Shown here in pieces: positions 35,808 through 46,420 of a stretch of 64,000 nucleotides of DNA. The translations under genes and the position numbers were made by a program. The first letter of the stretch is position 1. Each line of letters starts with the position of its first letter. The notes under the pieces are model-generated. The model saw only the letters and a program-made list of their open reading frames with translations, did no database searches and was not told where the DNA came from. This DNA is from Aaosphaeria pasadenensis. Its lineage: Eukaryota; Ascomycota; Dothideomycetes; Pleosporales. The stretch lies in NCBI GenBank assembly GCA_022813625.1, contig JAKLMB010000026.1, forward strand, positions 124,001-188,000, in the 5' to 3' direction.

Positions 35808-37728
35808 ATGGCTTCAGAAGGCATTGAGACACCTCCGGAGGGACAACCCGGGTTGCGGGGTGTTGGCAAGCAAGCTCAATCTCTTACCGATGTCGAGCTT
35901 GCCCAGCAGGACATGGTTGACATTGATAGGATAGAGAAGGTTTACAGGTAGAACCACATCATGTTTCGTCTTCATTACAAGCAATATTAATTTGTACTAC
36001 AGCAAACTCGATCGAAGGATCTTACCTGGTAAATATCCCGCTCATGCTACGGTATTCTCAGCTCAGGCGCATCGGCTCACATGATATCACAGCCTTCTGG
36101 GTGCTATACTTCCTCTGCTCGGCGATTCGATCCAATGTTGGTCTGGCTCAGACGATGAACACCAACAAAGGCCACGACCTCGCCTCGGAGCTCAACTTGA
36201 CTCCCAAGCAAGTCTCAACCGGTCTGGCGCTGTTCTACGTCTGCTATGTCATCTTCGACCTCCCATCCAACTTGGTCATGTCGAAGCTCAGTCCACATAT
36301 CTGGATGAGTAGGATCGTGACTGGTGTGGGTATCATTGGTCTCGGTCTCACGGGCATGAAGGCAGCTTGGAGTTTCTAGTAAGTTCCTATCACAGATTCC
36401 ACTCGGCGGCGCAAATGGGTGCTCAGTCAACAGGAAGAGAGAATGGAAAAGAAAGAAAGACCCAAGTCGCTAACACGATCTACAGTCTCCTTCGACTTCT
36501 CCTCGGCATCGTCATCGCAGGCATGTGGCCCGGCATGTCGTACTATCTCACCCTTTTCTACCCACCGTCCCGCACAGGGAAACGAATCGGTCGCTACTTC
36601 ACGGCCGCACAGGTCTCCGCTGCTGTCGTGGGCCTCGTGTCCGCCGGATTCCAAGAGATGGACGGCATCGGCGGACTCGTAGGATTCCAGTGGATGTTCC
36701 TTCTCTACGGCCTCGTGGGCACCTTGGTCGGCATCTCGCTCCTGTGGTGGCTTCCCGACCGGCCTCTGCCCCCGGGCGAGAAGCGCGAGAAGAAAGGCCT
36801 CATGAAGTGGCTACCAGCCAGCAAGCCCGCGCTCAGCGGCGAAGACGCGCAGATCCACTACGAGGACCTGAAGCGGGTGTACCACCGACGGATCTGGACG
36901 ATGAAGGAGCTCTTAGCCGTGGTCATGGACTGGCGTCTCTGGCCGCTCGTCGTCATGTACTTCGGCGTCGTGGGCGTGGGCATCGGAACCCAGAGCTACG
37001 GCACCGTCATCATCCGCGGCATCAACCCGAAGCTCACGGGCATCCAGCTGAGTTTGCTGTTCGCGCCCATTTGGATCGTACGTACCCCTCGTTCCCAACT
37101 CTCCTACCCCCTCTTTCTACCGTACGCTAACTAACTCTTGCTCACCCACCACCAGATGGACCTCATCGCCATCCTGATCGTCACCCCGCTAAGCGACCGC
37201 TTCCACCACCACCGCGCGCTCTTCTTCAGCGCCGCCGTCCTCATCCAAATCACCGGCCTCCTCGTCACCACGTTCTCTGGCGCCAACAACCCGGCCTCGT
37301 GGTCCCGATACGGCGGGCTCCTGCTCGTCGGCTTCGGCCTGGGCCCGACCGTCCCCATCTGCATGACGTGGACGAACGAGATCTTCCAGCCGCGGCACGG
37401 CGAGGTCGGCGTCGCGGCCGCGAGCGCGCTCGTCTCGGGCCTCGGAAACCTCGGGTCCATCCTCACGACGTACGCGCTGTACACGGGCTGGCCGGCAGAC
37501 GCGAAGGGGAAGCACAAGTACCGGAAGAGCAACCTCGTCATGATTGGCATTCTGTGCGGGAGCATCTTGGCGGCGGTGTCGATGGTGGTGCTGTTGAGGG
37601 TGTTTGGGGATGGAGATAAGAGGGCTGGGAATGGGGGGGAGGAGGAGGACGAGTATGTGGATGGGGCGGCGAGGAGGGAGGTCAAGCAGAGGGGGTTGGG
37701 GCGGTTGTTTGGGGGGAGCAGGAGGTGA
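35808..37728 (+). CDS. MFS permease, Dal5/allantoate-type family (second copy)
   Basis: Second anion:cation symporter of the window, not closely similar to the one at 25.5 kb. Five exons: 35808-35947, 36003-36028 (a 26-nt microexon), 36093-36378, 36486-37077 and 37156-37728, with introns of 55, 64, 107 and 78 nt; 538 residues. Signatures: IEKVYSKLDRRILPAFWVLYFLC, NLTPKQVSTGLALFYVCYVIFDLPSN, LLGIVIAGMWPGMSYYL, FYPPSRTGKRIGRYF and GFQWMFLLYGLVGTLVG. The cytosolic loop carries HYEDLKRVYHRR. About twelve helices are predicted, and the C-terminus is acidic then Gly/Arg-rich. The last two exons are GC-rich. Substrate unknown. Confidence 0.87.
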
Positions 37729-37796
37729 TGTGAGGGTTGGAATGCACTGGGAGATGACAAGAAAGAAGAGTGGACATGATATGGGGTAGATATCGT

Positions 37797-38270
37797 GACT
37801 ACCATTGATTCGAAATGCTTGTAGGAGGTAGGGCAGATACCGAGCATCATAACATCTGGAAAATACGATGTCTCCCCGCCAAGTACGAGCAAAGAAAGCA
37901 ATTCTTACAAAGTAAATGTAACTACCATTGATGTCTAAATGCTGGCGACGAGAAGGGAAAGACATGGAGTATCATGATATTTGAACCGGACAATGTATGC
38001 CCGCAACGTACGAGCCAAAAAAAGAAATTCTTGCAAAGTAAATAAACATAAATGTTCTATAATATAATACTATATGCTTAAGTTTGTGCGTAGCATGTTC
38101 CCTTCTTTTAGCTATTAATATTCTAATATGTATATATTCCATTAGTTGTAGGGATATAGAATTGTACTTTGTGTTTGATCTTAACAAATACACTCATCAG
38201 ATACCTGATGTATACCTGCAACGTACAAGCCAAAAAAAGCAATTCTTACAAAGTACCTAATAAACATAAT
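37797..38270. repeat. Three diverged direct repeats
   Basis: Copy 1 (about 37797-37922) and copy 2 (about 37920-38055) both start with ACTACCATTGAT and share AAATGCT, the core GTACGAGC-AAA-AAG-AATTCTT-CAAAGTAAAT near the end. A third, partial copy (about 38205-38268) repeats CAACGTACAAGCCAAAAAAAGCAATTCTTACAAAGTA in pieces. Unit length is about 125-135 bases. They flank the inverted-repeat element that begins at 38285. Confidence 0.7.
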
Positions 38271-38284
38271 CACAATACCGTATG

Positions 38285-39207
38285 CTCTCCGATCATCGGT
38301 CCTTTACAATGCTATCATGTGACACCCTCTCCAGTCTAGAATCCACCCTATCATTCACTCCGTAGAAACAATTGACATGCAACATACCTAGGTATGAGTA
38401 CGGAACAAAAAACACAAGTCGGCGTCTATTCTGGTACCCGTATCACACTCTCCCGACCCTTGAGCCTCATCTCCAACCGTTCGCCGTTCGTGCGCCCGCA
38501 CACGCACGCAGGGTCAAGGTCACCAGCCCGCCCGCCTCCGCATCCCAAGGATGTTGACTCGCATAAGGGCTTCTCCCCCTCTCCCCTCCCGTCTCCACGC
38601 GAAGAAGCAACAATAGCCAACACCTGGGTCGGTCCTGCAGTAGTTACCAGTCCCAGTGCCCCTCGTGACCGCGCAGTAGAAACTATTGATCGCGATTTGA
38701 CGTTCGACTCGGCCCTTTTCTTTGCTTCTTACTGTTATTTGGGGAAGCTGTGCTATACCTACTGTGACAGCGATATCGACATCGATGTCGAGTAACGTGG
38801 GACGGAGGGGAGGGACCCTGGTCGTTTGTACGACTGTGTCGGTGGATGTTGTGTACGACGTTCGGCTTCTAGGGTCTGAACTGGAATGTACCCAGGTACC
38901 AAGTACGGAGGATGTAGATATAGATCCCGCGGGTACATGAGGAGTACTTGTGTTTGTTGAGATCGGACACAAAGTACGATTCCGTGTTCCTAGGTACAAC
39001 CAATGCACAATGGAACGAACGGTGATAGCTGGAAGAAGGGAACCTGCTAAGCGCGGACTTGATCATACGGGATTGTCTGTGGATGATATGACTTGTACTC
39101 ATACATGTGTTGGAAGTCGATCGTGTCTACGGAGTGAATGATAGGGTGGTGTTTTGGAGAGAGTGTCACTTGATAGCATGCATTGTAAAGGACGGATGAT
39201 CGGAGAG
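38285..39207. mobile_element. Inverted-repeat element of about 0.92 kb (MITE-like)
   Basis: Bases 38285-38401 and 39093-39207 are imperfect reverse complements of each other over about 115 bases. Shared blocks include CTCTCCGATCATC / GATGATCGGAGAG, CCTTTACAATG / CATTGTAAAGG, CCACCCTATCATTCACTCCGTAGA and its complement, and GTATGAGTAC / GTACTCATAC. The 690-base interior has no recognisable transposase frame. This fits a non-autonomous terminal-inverted-repeat element or a large diverged inverted duplication. No clear target-site duplication was found at the edges. Confidence 0.6.
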
Positions 39208-41007
39208 AGTTGAACTGAATTAAGCTTTGCCATAGATCCGGCGGAGGTTTTTGGATCTGGAAAAAGAAAAGAAAAGAATTCCCATGGGGGGGGATGATGG
39301 GGATGTTTTGTTTTGTTTGGAAAGGATGGTTACACTGGACTCTCCAGCTCGTGCTTCCAAGTTGCCTCACTAAACCTGTTTGGGGGGTGGGCGTCGATGG
39401 GCGTACGACCGATGATGGCTGTCATTCTTCGTTTTCATCTTCCGACTTTTAAACTTTCAATGATAATCTCTCCTGTCCTTCTTCCTCCTGCTCTCATATT
39501 CCCTTCCGTCTGAATATCATTGTGCTGAGAGGAAGAAAACAGCAGAAAGACACACATATCAACAAATCTAATTGGCCATGTCACCGCTCTCGCCTCACTG
39601 ACCGGAATTGATACGAGTAGATGCTTAATAGCTACTACTATTACAAGCAATCACCGTAACTAATGGATTGGGGAGCCCCGCCTGCCTCCGTCCTCGTCTC
39701 CACATCTTCCATCTCTTCTCATCTATCTCATCATCCCTCCATCCTCATCCCTCGTCCCGTCTCTCATCCTCCCATCCCAAGTCCTCCGACCGAAGCAACC
39801 TTATTATTGACTGTCTGTCCACTTCCAATTCCCTAACCACCCACCCCGGCAAAACCTTGCGTAACCAACACAACTCTATTTCTCCCTCTCACTCCTACTC
39901 TCACCGATCGCAATCCGCCTAGCCGACATCATTTATCCCTCTTATCTGACCCTCCCCCTCGCAACTTCGACACTCACTCGTTGATGGTCCCTACATCTCA
40001 GCCTCCAAGAGAGCGAGTGCGTGCTTGAGTGCGTGCGTGCGGTGCGTGCATGCGGGGTTTGTGCGTCCATCTATGCCATTCACAGTTCTCCGTACATACA
40101 TTATACATCTGCCTGTGCAGTGTGCAGTGTGCAGTGTGCCATACCCATACCCTACACCTACCAACCCAACCCTGCCCTACGTCTGAGCGCGCCGCAGTTG
40201 TCGTCACTGCAAGTCAGTCCAGTATCTATCCATTAATTATTGCCAACGCATATTCGACACTCCCTTCGCCAATCAAGCATCAAATATAATTATTCTCGGG
40301 CCGGGAACACCAGCGGCCACATCCTCCTTATCACGGCTGTACATTGCGCTCGCTGTTCAATCTTCTAGTGTCGCCGAGGAGTTGGAAGACAGTCATACTA
40401 CCGAGTAGCTCCGTATCGCCTTGTTCGCACCAGGCTAGAGCTTCCCGCAGTACTAAGTGGGATACCCCATTGCAGAGTGTACGGCACTCGTACTACGCCG
40501 TCCTTCTTCTTCATCGCCATTCTTCTTTGTCAAGATTGACACATCCCGACATCATCTACCAACTTTGCAGTCAGTGCGATTAGAACACCCCGACCCCGTC
40601 ACCCACCGTATGCGACATCCACGTCCACGCCTGTCAATCATCTCACCTCTCCCCTCACCACACCTCTCCCACAGATCCTAGCATATCGTCCTGTGTCGGA
40701 TTGGCTATTCTGCTCACTGTAAGTTCTCAACATCTTTTTGACATTATCCGCAGGCCAGTCATGGTGTTCTTACTATAACGATCCGTCATGTTGGGCCATC
40801 ACATGTCAACGAACCACCCTCACCCATGTTCCCATATTCCTTCTTCCCATGTTCTGCAGCTGCGAGCAACTACCGCCATCCCATCCTCAGACCGCCACTA
40901 ACATGACGTACATACAGGTACGTACGATAGCTGTCCGCGGTGTCACACCACTCACAGCACGCGATCGCTTCGCAGCCATATAACCCTTCGACTCCGCCGT
41001 CCCCATC
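39208..41007. promoter_or_regulatory. Long pyrimidine-rich upstream region of SNF1
   Basis: About 1.8 kb without a supported gene. From about 39680 to 40700 the plus strand is rich in CT tracts (for example CCATCTCTTCTCATCTATCTCATCATCCCTCC in pieces) and contains many short upstream ATGs. A GTGTGCAGTGTGCAGTGTG minirepeat lies near 40117-40139. This is what a long transcribed leader of a fungal kinase gene looks like; leader introns are possible (GTAAGT at about 40719) but not established. Confidence 0.5.
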
Positions 41008-43860
41008 ATGTCCGCCGCCATAGACAATGAAGACCTGGAGGACCTCGCCATGTCGACGAACCCGCGCCGCAACGCAACACCCCACGATCTCTATACCGCC
41101 ACTGCCCTCCACGCGGCCGATGGAGTCGGACACCGCAAACGCTCCAGTCGCGATGCCAAGGCAAGCCAGCGACTCGGCCAATACACGATCGTGAAGACAC
41201 TCGGGGAGGGCTCCTTCGGCAAGGTGAAGCTCGCGACGCACCAGGTCAGCGGACAGAAGGTTGCTCTGAAGATAATAAACCGCAAGAAGCTGGTCACCAG
41301 GGATATGGCGGGCCGCATAGAGCGCGAGATCCAGTACCTGCAACTGCTGCGGCACCCCCACATTATCAAGTTGTACGTGCGCATTCGATATACCGCTCGG
41401 AGCAGAAGCTAACGTTGGATGCCAGATATACGGTGATTACCACACAGACCGAGATCATCATGGTCCTCGAATTTGCCGGCTACGAGCTGTTCGACTATAT
41501 CGTCACCAACGGGAGGCTGAACGAGGACAAGGCCAGGAAGTTTTTCCAGCAGATAGTTTGCGCTGTGGAATATTGTCATCGTCACAAGATTGTCCATCGC
41601 GACTTGAAACCCGAGAACCTGTTGCTGGACGAGAATTACAATGTCAAGATTGCCGACTTTGGCTTAAGTAACATCATGACGGACGGCAACTTCTTAAAAA
41701 CCAGCTGTGGCAGTCCCAATTATGCAGCACCGGAAGTGATATCCGGAAAGTTGTATGCAGGGCCGGAAGTTGACGTCTGGAGCTGTGGTGTGATCCTTTA
41801 CGTGCTCCTGGTTGGGCGACTCCCCTTCGACGACGAGTACATCCCGACGTTGTTTAAGAAGATCGCTGCAGGGAACTACAGCATTCCGAGCTATCTCTCC
41901 AAGGACGCAGTGTCTCTGATCAAGAGAATGCTGATGGTGAATCCGGTTCATCGAATCACCATTGGCGAAATCCGCCAGGATCCTTGGTTCCTGCAAGATC
42001 TCCCTCCGTATCTCGCATTGCCGCGCGAGGAATTCTTCGATACCGGCGTGGATCCCAATAAAGCCATCGATCCAAGCACGCTTGCACCGTCTCAACCGGT
42101 CGCGGTTGTACAGAAGCTCCACGAGACGGTTGTCGGGAAGCTGGGCAAGACCATGGGTTACGCAAAACACGATGTTCAAGAGGCATTGGCTCGCGACGAG
42201 CCAAGCGCGATCAAGGATGCATATTTGATTGTTCGCGAAAACCAAATCATGAAAGATAATCGTAAGTTCCCCTTGTCCCGTGATTAATCTGCATACCCCA
42301 CGCCAGCACCATCGAATCGCGCGCCCGCTATCTGGCCGGAGACCGCGAATCTGTGGCACATTGTGCGACCACATCAATTCCAGATCGTCCGAGAGTGCTC
42401 AAAGACGCATTTGACTAACAATCATTGCAGCCCTATTGGCGCAGGAGCAGGGGCTACAGCCTTTCCTCGCCCAGTCGCCCCCCACTCACGAAAGCTATAT
42501 GAGCCAGTCTATCCCGCAAGCACTTGCCGCCTCATCCGCCTCAAGCAAGCCACAGATGATCCCTCCACCATCGAATTCTGAACGGACCCGTCAGGACTCG
42601 ACCTCGAGCAGTCAAATCGCAAGCGTGCGAAGCCCCATCAACACGATCGCCGTCCTTCCCAGCAGCCTTCCGGATTACCACAAAGCCTACATGAAGGGAC
42701 ACCCCAAACCTCCCCCTCCAAACGATCCCGCCTCCGACGCTCCTCATAACGCCGAACAACGAGCTGCTGCAGCCCGCCGATTAAAGCCAAATTTCCGAGC
42801 AACCCAAGATACTGCGCGCATAAAACCTGAGCCAATGACCAGTCTACCGACAAAGAAAGCTCGACCTACGAAATGGCAATTCGGTATCCGTTCCAGGAAC
42901 CAGCCCGCAGAGGCCATGCTGGCCATTTACAAGGCGTTGCAAGCCATGGGTGCTGAGTGGGAGAAGCCGCGAATTCGGCGCCCTGGAGGAGGGAGCAGAT
43001 CACGAAGTCGCAGCACCTCCCTCAACGGACGCTCCGGATCAACGTCTCGTCGAGGAGGATCAAGAGACTCATCCAGGTCCTCTCGCGAAGACCTTTCACA
43101 CGATCTCTCCCCGCACCAACGCGAACCCCTCTCCATACGAAACCCCGACGAACGCAGGGAACGGCCCCGGGGCCGCCAAAAGAAAGTCTACAACGAGCAC
43201 AACGACTGGGGCTACAAGATCCCCGAAGACCCGTGGGTGATCCACGCGCGTTTCCGCAAAGACGGCATGTTCGCACCGGGCGTTGCCCATCCATCGTCGA
43301 CCCATTCCTCGCGCGTCGACCTCTCCCACGAAGCGCTCGCACGCCGCCGCAGCTCGACCAACACCAGCCGCTCGAGCAGCCACGGCCACGTCGAGGGCAT
43401 AACGTCTCTCAACTCGCGGGCGGGCTCCATCGGCAGCACCGGGTCGTCGCAAACCGGGTCGTCGTCGCAAACGGGGGGCAAGAGCAAGCCCCCGACCCCA
43501 GACGAAGCCGTCTACATCTACATGTCGATCCAGCTCTACAGCATCGACCGCGAGTTCTTCGTCGTGGACTTCAAGTGCGCGGGCTACGAGCGCCTCGTCA
43601 ACAACCTCGTCCGCGAGATCCGCATCCCCCGGTACCACCACGGCCGCTTCAAGCAGCACGAGGACGCCTGGGACGACCAGCAGGGCGTGTGGCGGCGGCT
43701 CGGCGAGGGGGAACCCGTGCCCGAGGACCTCAGGGGCGTGCTTAAGGAGACGCTGGTGGAGAGGGGCGCCGGCCGCGCCGAGGGCGAGAAGCAGGCCGCC
43801 AGCCCGTTTCCCTTCCTCGACGTCGCGAGCTCCCTCATCTTGCAGTTGAGTGGAGAGTAA
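41008..43860 (+). CDS. SNF1: SNF1/AMPK catalytic subunit, serine/threonine kinase
   Basis: Central energy and carbon-derepression kinase; it forms a complex with Snf4 and a beta subunit and acts in cytosol and nucleus. Exons 41008-41372, 41426-42261 and 42431-43860 (introns 53 and 169 nt) give 876 residues. Kinase domain about residues 57-310: LGEGSFGKV at 65-73, catalytic Lys88, HRDLKPEN at 179-186 (Asp181), DFG at 199-201 and activation-loop Thr214 in LKTSCGSPNYAAPE. A UBA-like autoinhibitory region follows (about 325-395, with GKLGKTMGYAKHDVQEAL), then a long Ser/Pro/Arg-rich linker. The C-terminal beta/gamma-binding domain contains VYIYMSIQLYSIDREFFVVD and ends in FLDVASSLILQLSGE. An odd detail is Tyr in EFAGYELFDYIV, where most homologues have Gly or Asn. 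The regulatory half is GC-rich. Confidence 0.95.
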
Positions 43861-44617
43861 GTAAGTAACGTAGAAGTACATCGTTACGATATACATATGT
43901 TCGCATTACTTTGTCCGTCAGTTGAATACATACCTTACATATCAAGGCAGCACGAACGACAGTAGGAGGAGAATGTGTATAAGTCTCGGGGGGTTAGGAG
44001 AGTTCAGTCCAGACAAAAAACGTCAACCCGTACAAATATCTCTTTCTCTTCTATCTAGATAAATCATAAATCTTCCACTTTTAAGCAGAAAGGGGCGTGC
44101 GTGCAGATTCTCCGTGTTAAAAAAAATAGTTAAAGTAATTTTTTTCGTTGCACGATAAAACGTTCGTTCACTGCCTTGAGACAAGACGAACCTCTCTGGC
44201 TAGGTAACTACACAACCAACCACTGACTGTCAGTACTGCTGCTCAATGACATCGCCATCGTTAAACTTGAAAAATACATCCTAGCTTCTCGAATTCTCGA
44301 ATTCTGTATACGCATACCTAAAGACCTGAACCCTGAGAGAAAAGGAGACGAGACACCTGCCTACCCAACCAAACCAACCCTTCCATTCCTATACAACCCC
44401 CCGTGCGTCGCCCAGCATGGAGATAAGGTAGGTAGCTGGGAGGAGCTGTTGGAGTTACCTGTGTAGATGTATGCGCTTGGTACGGAGTACGGAGTACAGC
44501 GCCTGTCGAATCATTAGGTCTACTGCGCTTGGAGGTTGAGAAGGTAGGTAGATTGTTGTCAGAGAGAGAGAGGGTCGGGGTCCGGTTTATGGTATGTGTT
44601 TGAACGGTGAAGGTTCT
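43861..44617. other. Intergenic downstream of SNF1
   Basis: 3' flank of SNF1. Contains repeated GTAGGTAG and TACGGAGTACGGAGTAC motifs near 44425-44495 and an (AG)n run near 44561-44572. No gene recognised. Confidence 0.5.
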
Positions 44618-44745
44618 TAGATCTGTGGCTCTATTACAGGAGGAGGAGGAGGAGGAGGAGGCATGAATGGAATCTTAGTAGCCTCTTGTCTGTAAAGTTA
44701 AGAAAGCGTATACTACTCGTAGCATTGAGGTCCTGTTGTAGCAAC
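44618..44745. repeat. Left arm of a long inverted repeat
   Basis: Matches the reverse complement of 46100-46209: shared blocks GCTCTATTACAGG, GCATGAATRGAATCTTAGTA, GCCTCTTGTCT and GAGGTCCTGTTGTAG. The left arm carries an expanded AGG trinucleotide run (about 44639-44661) that is absent from the right arm. Confidence 0.75.
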
Positions 44746-45090
44746 GCACTCTCTTACTTACAACACCTTCATTTATAATACTCTTACTTTCAACACACAC
44801 TCTCTTACTCACAACACTCTCCCCTCACTCGCAACACTTGCCACTCTCTTACAACACCCTTACTTACAACACACCCTCTCACTTACAACCGGAACGGCTG
44901 CTAGAAGCAATGCATAAGCAAGCCTAGGAGGAAAAGCTTAGTGTTACAACCTTAAGCAGCATTAAAGACCTTAAGGAGACGGAGGAGCCTACAATACATT
45001 CTCTCACTCACAATACTCTCTCCCCCTCTTACAACACTCTCACAACACTTACAACTCTCTCTCCCCTCTGACCTACAGCCCTCGATCTCA
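44746..45090. repeat. Minisatellite-like CTCTTAC-TTACAACAC repeats
   Basis: Irregular tandem copies of CTCTTACTTACAACAC and variants fill about 44746-44890 and 45000-45080. Between the two blocks lies a short coding-like fragment (about 44891-44990; see findings). Confidence 0.7.
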
Positions 45091-45407
45091 ACACTTACCC
45101 CCTAAAGGGAAGGATAATAGGAAAACTAAGGCCTTTACATAACTATTCTATCAAACCATAGACTCAGCAATAGTTAAAGACTATGCAATTGTATAGATAA
45201 GGATCAAGGAGCCATCTATTCAACACTTAGTTCAACACCCACGCTAAGAAGAAGTCAGTTGCTTTGTTTTTCTTAACCAAAGTGCTCAGTTTCAATCACC
45301 AAGTAACGTTACAGGCTAAAAGAGCCTCACAAAGTAGTTGAAGAGATCAACCAGGCACTTCTCAATCGGATATACATACTACAAGTAGATATTTCTCTCT
45401 GTTGATA

Positions 45408-45423
45408 GGCCGGCCGGCCGGCC
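45408..45423. repeat. Perfect GGCC palindrome
   Basis: Sixteen bases GGCCGGCCGGCCGGCC, embedded in otherwise AT-rich repeat-nest sequence. Simple self-complementary run; may mark an old insertion or just be a short microsatellite. Confidence 0.8.
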
Positions 45424-45790
45424 TCCAGAGGTAAAGTGGATGGATGATGCCTTGATCTCTCCTAGCAGGCAGCCCTGATTGATCTATCTATGCCCTGCCC
45501 TTCCCCATACACGTAATCCCCCCGAATAGCCTCATCTATCCTGCTGCTATACCGCAATATAAATCATTGGAAGAGGCGAGATACACTCCATCGGGCTTTC
45601 AACAATCTCTATACGAGAATCACAAACTACGCCCCCCTTAAAGCAGGTAGCTAAGCAGTTTGAATCTTGCTTAGGAACGTTTAAACAGTGGTAAAAAGAC
45701 GAAAATGTATTGTATTTCAAGGCAGGCATGGAAGGCGTGTCGTAACACACGATGGGGGAAAGGGGAAAAAAGGGCAACAGAATGAATAAT

Positions 45791-46070
45791 CACTGTTGTC
45801 GTGCTACTGGAAACAAGGCAAATGTCTGCCTTCACACTCCCACCCCCCTCCCCCGCCGTGCAGTACTGAAGACATGTCCGTCGTGTGTTTCTAGGAGGAA
45901 AATAAAAGGCAAGATGTCTGCAACGACTCAACCGATTTGCGTGCTTACTTGAAAACGAGGCGACTGCGTGCCGCCTGAAACTGCTTTTCGTGCTACTTAC
46001 TTGAAACGAAGGCAAACTGTGCTGCCTCCGGCGATTCTGTGTTACTGGAAAGCAAGGCAAACTGTCTCCT
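45791..46070. repeat. Diverged repeats of a 40-base motif
   Basis: Four related copies: about 45791-45830, 45936-45974, 45986-46026 and 46033-46069. The shared pattern is CGTGCTACTTGAAACAAGGCAAACTGT-GCC with substitutions. The last three are closely spaced (about 47-50 bases apart), the first lies further away. Decayed tandem array inside the repeat nest. Confidence 0.6.
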
Positions 46071-46099
46071 AGCAGGGCAGGGCTAGAATGCTGCAGGCG

Positions 46100-46209
46100 T
46101 TATTTACAACTATAATAGGACCTTTATACTAGTATATGCTTCTTACCCTTATAGACAAGAGGCTACTAAGATTCTATTCATGCTTCCTGTAATAGAGCTA
46201 CAGATTTAG
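46100..46209. repeat. Right arm of the long inverted repeat
   Basis: Reverse complement of the arm at 44618-44745 with scattered transitions. Together the arms delimit about 1.6 kb. Confidence 0.75.
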
Positions 46210-46224
46210 CAAACGCGTATCAGT

Positions 46225-46420
46225 ACAAAATGTACTGGAACAGTGGGGTAAGTGTTAGAAGTATTATATGAGTGTTATAAGAGTACGTTATAAGAGTATA
46301 AGAGTATGTTATAAGAGTAAATTATAAGAGTATGTTATAAGAGTATATTATAAGAGTGTGTTGTAAGAGTATATTGTAAGTGAGAGGGGGAGGGTGTTGT
46401 GAGAGCGTTGTAAGAGATGG
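46225..46420. repeat. Minisatellite of GTTATAAGAGTA units
   Basis: About ten irregular copies of the 10-14 base unit GTTATAAGAGTAT, continuing into GTTGTAAGAG. On the opposite strand the unit reads CTCTTATAAC, closely related to the CTCTTACAAC units at 44746-45090, so the two arrays are probably diverged copies in opposite orientation. Confidence 0.75.

Noticed and set aside
36525..37130. Long plus-strand reading frame, Arg/Pro/His-rich
   Set aside because: It is the out-of-frame shadow of the GC-rich permease exon; composition is typical of frame-shifted GC-rich coding DNA.
37131..37965. Two minus-strand frames of about 250 codons opposite the permease 3' end
   Set aside because: No family resemblance, biased composition, overlap the last permease exon antisense.
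38394..39008. Frames on both strands inside the inverted-repeat element
   Set aside because: No transposase motif or other domain; Ser/Pro/Arg-biased chance frames.
42957..43896. Long frames on both strands over the SNF1 tail
   Set aside because: Low-complexity shadows of the GC-rich Ser/Arg linker; the SNF1 frame ends in the conserved C-terminal domain.
44746..46420. CRISPR-like array of short repeats
   Set aside because: Units are abutting and variable without regular unique spacers, and the genome is fungal; these are minisatellites.
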